Below are positions 6,195 through 6,393 of a stretch of DNA of 6,393 nt, one piece after another (within the stretch, counting starts at the first letter, position 1; every line of letters begins with the position of its first letter). Location of the stretch: the NCBI GenBank assembly GCA_902766305.1, contig CACXDE010000349.1, forward strand, positions 1 to 6,393, given 5' to 3'. The notes under the pieces were generated by a model. That model was not told where the DNA came from. It saw only the letters and a program-made list of their open reading frames with translations, and did no database searches. Both the position numbers and the translations under genes were made by a program. The DNA is from an uncultured Ruminococcus sp. (GTDB lineage Bacteria > Bacillota > Clostridia > Oscillospirales > Acutalibacteraceae).

Positions 6195-6271
6195 AAAGAA
6201 TAAAGAATAAATAACAATACAGAAACGCCCATCGGACATCATTCATATTTTTTATCTATTCTTTATTCTTT
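6195..6271. repeat. AT-rich inverted repeat of tandem heptamers upstream of the four-helix gene
   Basis: AAAGAATAAAGAATA at 6195-6209 and its perfect reverse complement at 6257-6271, 47 nt apart. Each arm is a heptamer (AAGAATA type) repeated in tandem, the same design as the repeat after glgA at 3645-3770 but with a different heptamer. Function unknown; it could be a small mobile-repeat end or contribute a T-rich region for terminating the tRNA transcript. Confidence 0.65.
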
Positions 6272-6309
6272 ATTATTTGAGCCCCCGAGCTTGCGAGGGG
6301 GCGTTTCTG
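6220..6309 (-). repeat. Inverted repeat CAGAAACGCCC abutting the tRNA 3' end, possible tRNA terminator
   Basis: CAGAAACGCCC at 6220-6230 is perfectly complementary to GGGCGTTTCTG at 6299-6309, whose outer two bases fall in the tRNA-encoded CCA. On the minus strand the distal arm is followed by a T-rich stretch, so pairing of the arms would give a terminator for tRNA-Leu. The arms enclose another hairpin at 6281-6302 and one arm of the AT-rich heptamer repeat, so the repeats are interleaved. Confidence 0.55.
6281..6302. repeat. GC-rich palindrome downstream of tRNA-Leu
   Basis: GCCCCC 6281-6286 pairs with GGGGGC 6297-6302 around a 10-nt centre, starting 6 nt past the tRNA CCA. The minus-strand sequence after it (TCAAATAAT) is not a true T-run, so alone it is a weak terminator. 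It competes with the larger CAGAAACGCCC stem for the same bases. Confidence 0.6.
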
Positions 6310-6393
6310 GTGCAGGTAACAGGACTTGAACCTGCATGAAATTGCTTTCATACGGACCTGAACCGTACGCGTCTGCCAATTCCGCCATACCTG
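6308..6393 (-). tRNA. tRNA-Leu, anticodon CAG, missing only its first base at the window edge
   Basis: Read on the minus strand. The acceptor 3' strand TACCTGC (6318-6312) pairs with the 5' strand GCAGGTA, of which the first G lies beyond base 6393. Next come the leucine-type start TGGCGGAATTGGCAGACGCG, the anticodon stem TACGG/CCGTA around the loop TTCAGGT (anticodon CAG, reading CUG), a long variable arm TGAAA/TTTCA typical of class II tRNAs, the T-arm GCAGG-TTCAAGT-CCTGT, discriminator A and an encoded CCA (6310-6308). Class II form, discriminator A and anticodon all agree on leucine. Its promoter lies outside the window. Confidence 0.97.

Noticed and set aside
5900..6232. 110-codon minus-strand ORF overlapping the four-helix gene
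   Set aside because: Different frame over the same bases; the other frame has the family signature and the ribosome binding site.

Overview
The window looks like the chromosome of a gut-type Firmicute of the Ruminococcus/Oscillospiraceae kind. This rests on the linked glgC-glgD-glgA genes (the two-subunit ADP-glucose pyrophosphorylase is a Firmicutes trait), strong GGAGG-type ribosome binding sites, a tRNA gene with an encoded CCA end, and moderate-GC coding sequence set in AT-rich spacers. Species cannot be named from the sequence alone.

Layout. Bases 1-3638 (+) hold a glycogen synthesis operon: the 3' six-sevenths of glgC, glgD overlapping it by one base, a 27-nt GC-rich palindrome, then glgA. 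GlgC and GlgD should form the ADP-glucose-making enzyme, and GlgA polymerises ADP-glucose into alpha-1,4-glucan. The operon ends in a long inverted repeat built of heptamers, whose right arm merges into an intrinsic terminator (3754-3807).

Bases 3830-5680 (+) form the most interesting unit. An extended -10 promoter is followed by about 280 nt of non-coding sequence rich in perfect complementary pairs, ending in a perfect tRNA-type T-arm (4094-4110) and a T-run. Forty nt later begins a 489-residue protein that I assign to the DUF2828 family. It resembles the Ro60/Rsr (TROVE) proteins: a helical N-terminal part and a C-terminal von Willebrand A domain with a DNSGSM metal site. Bacterial Ro proteins are often encoded beside Y RNAs that contain a tRNA-mimicking module, so the natural reading is a Ro/Y-RNA-like ribonucleoprotein. 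The RNA could instead be a 5' leader that attenuates the gene. The unit closes with a bidirectional terminator.

Bases 5681-6393 are read on the minus strand: the last gene-sized part of a tRNA-Leu(CAG) gene (only its first base lies outside the window), followed by nested inverted repeats that probably end the tRNA transcript, then a small AT-rich gene for an S23-type four-helix-bundle protein that converges on the DUF2828 gene.
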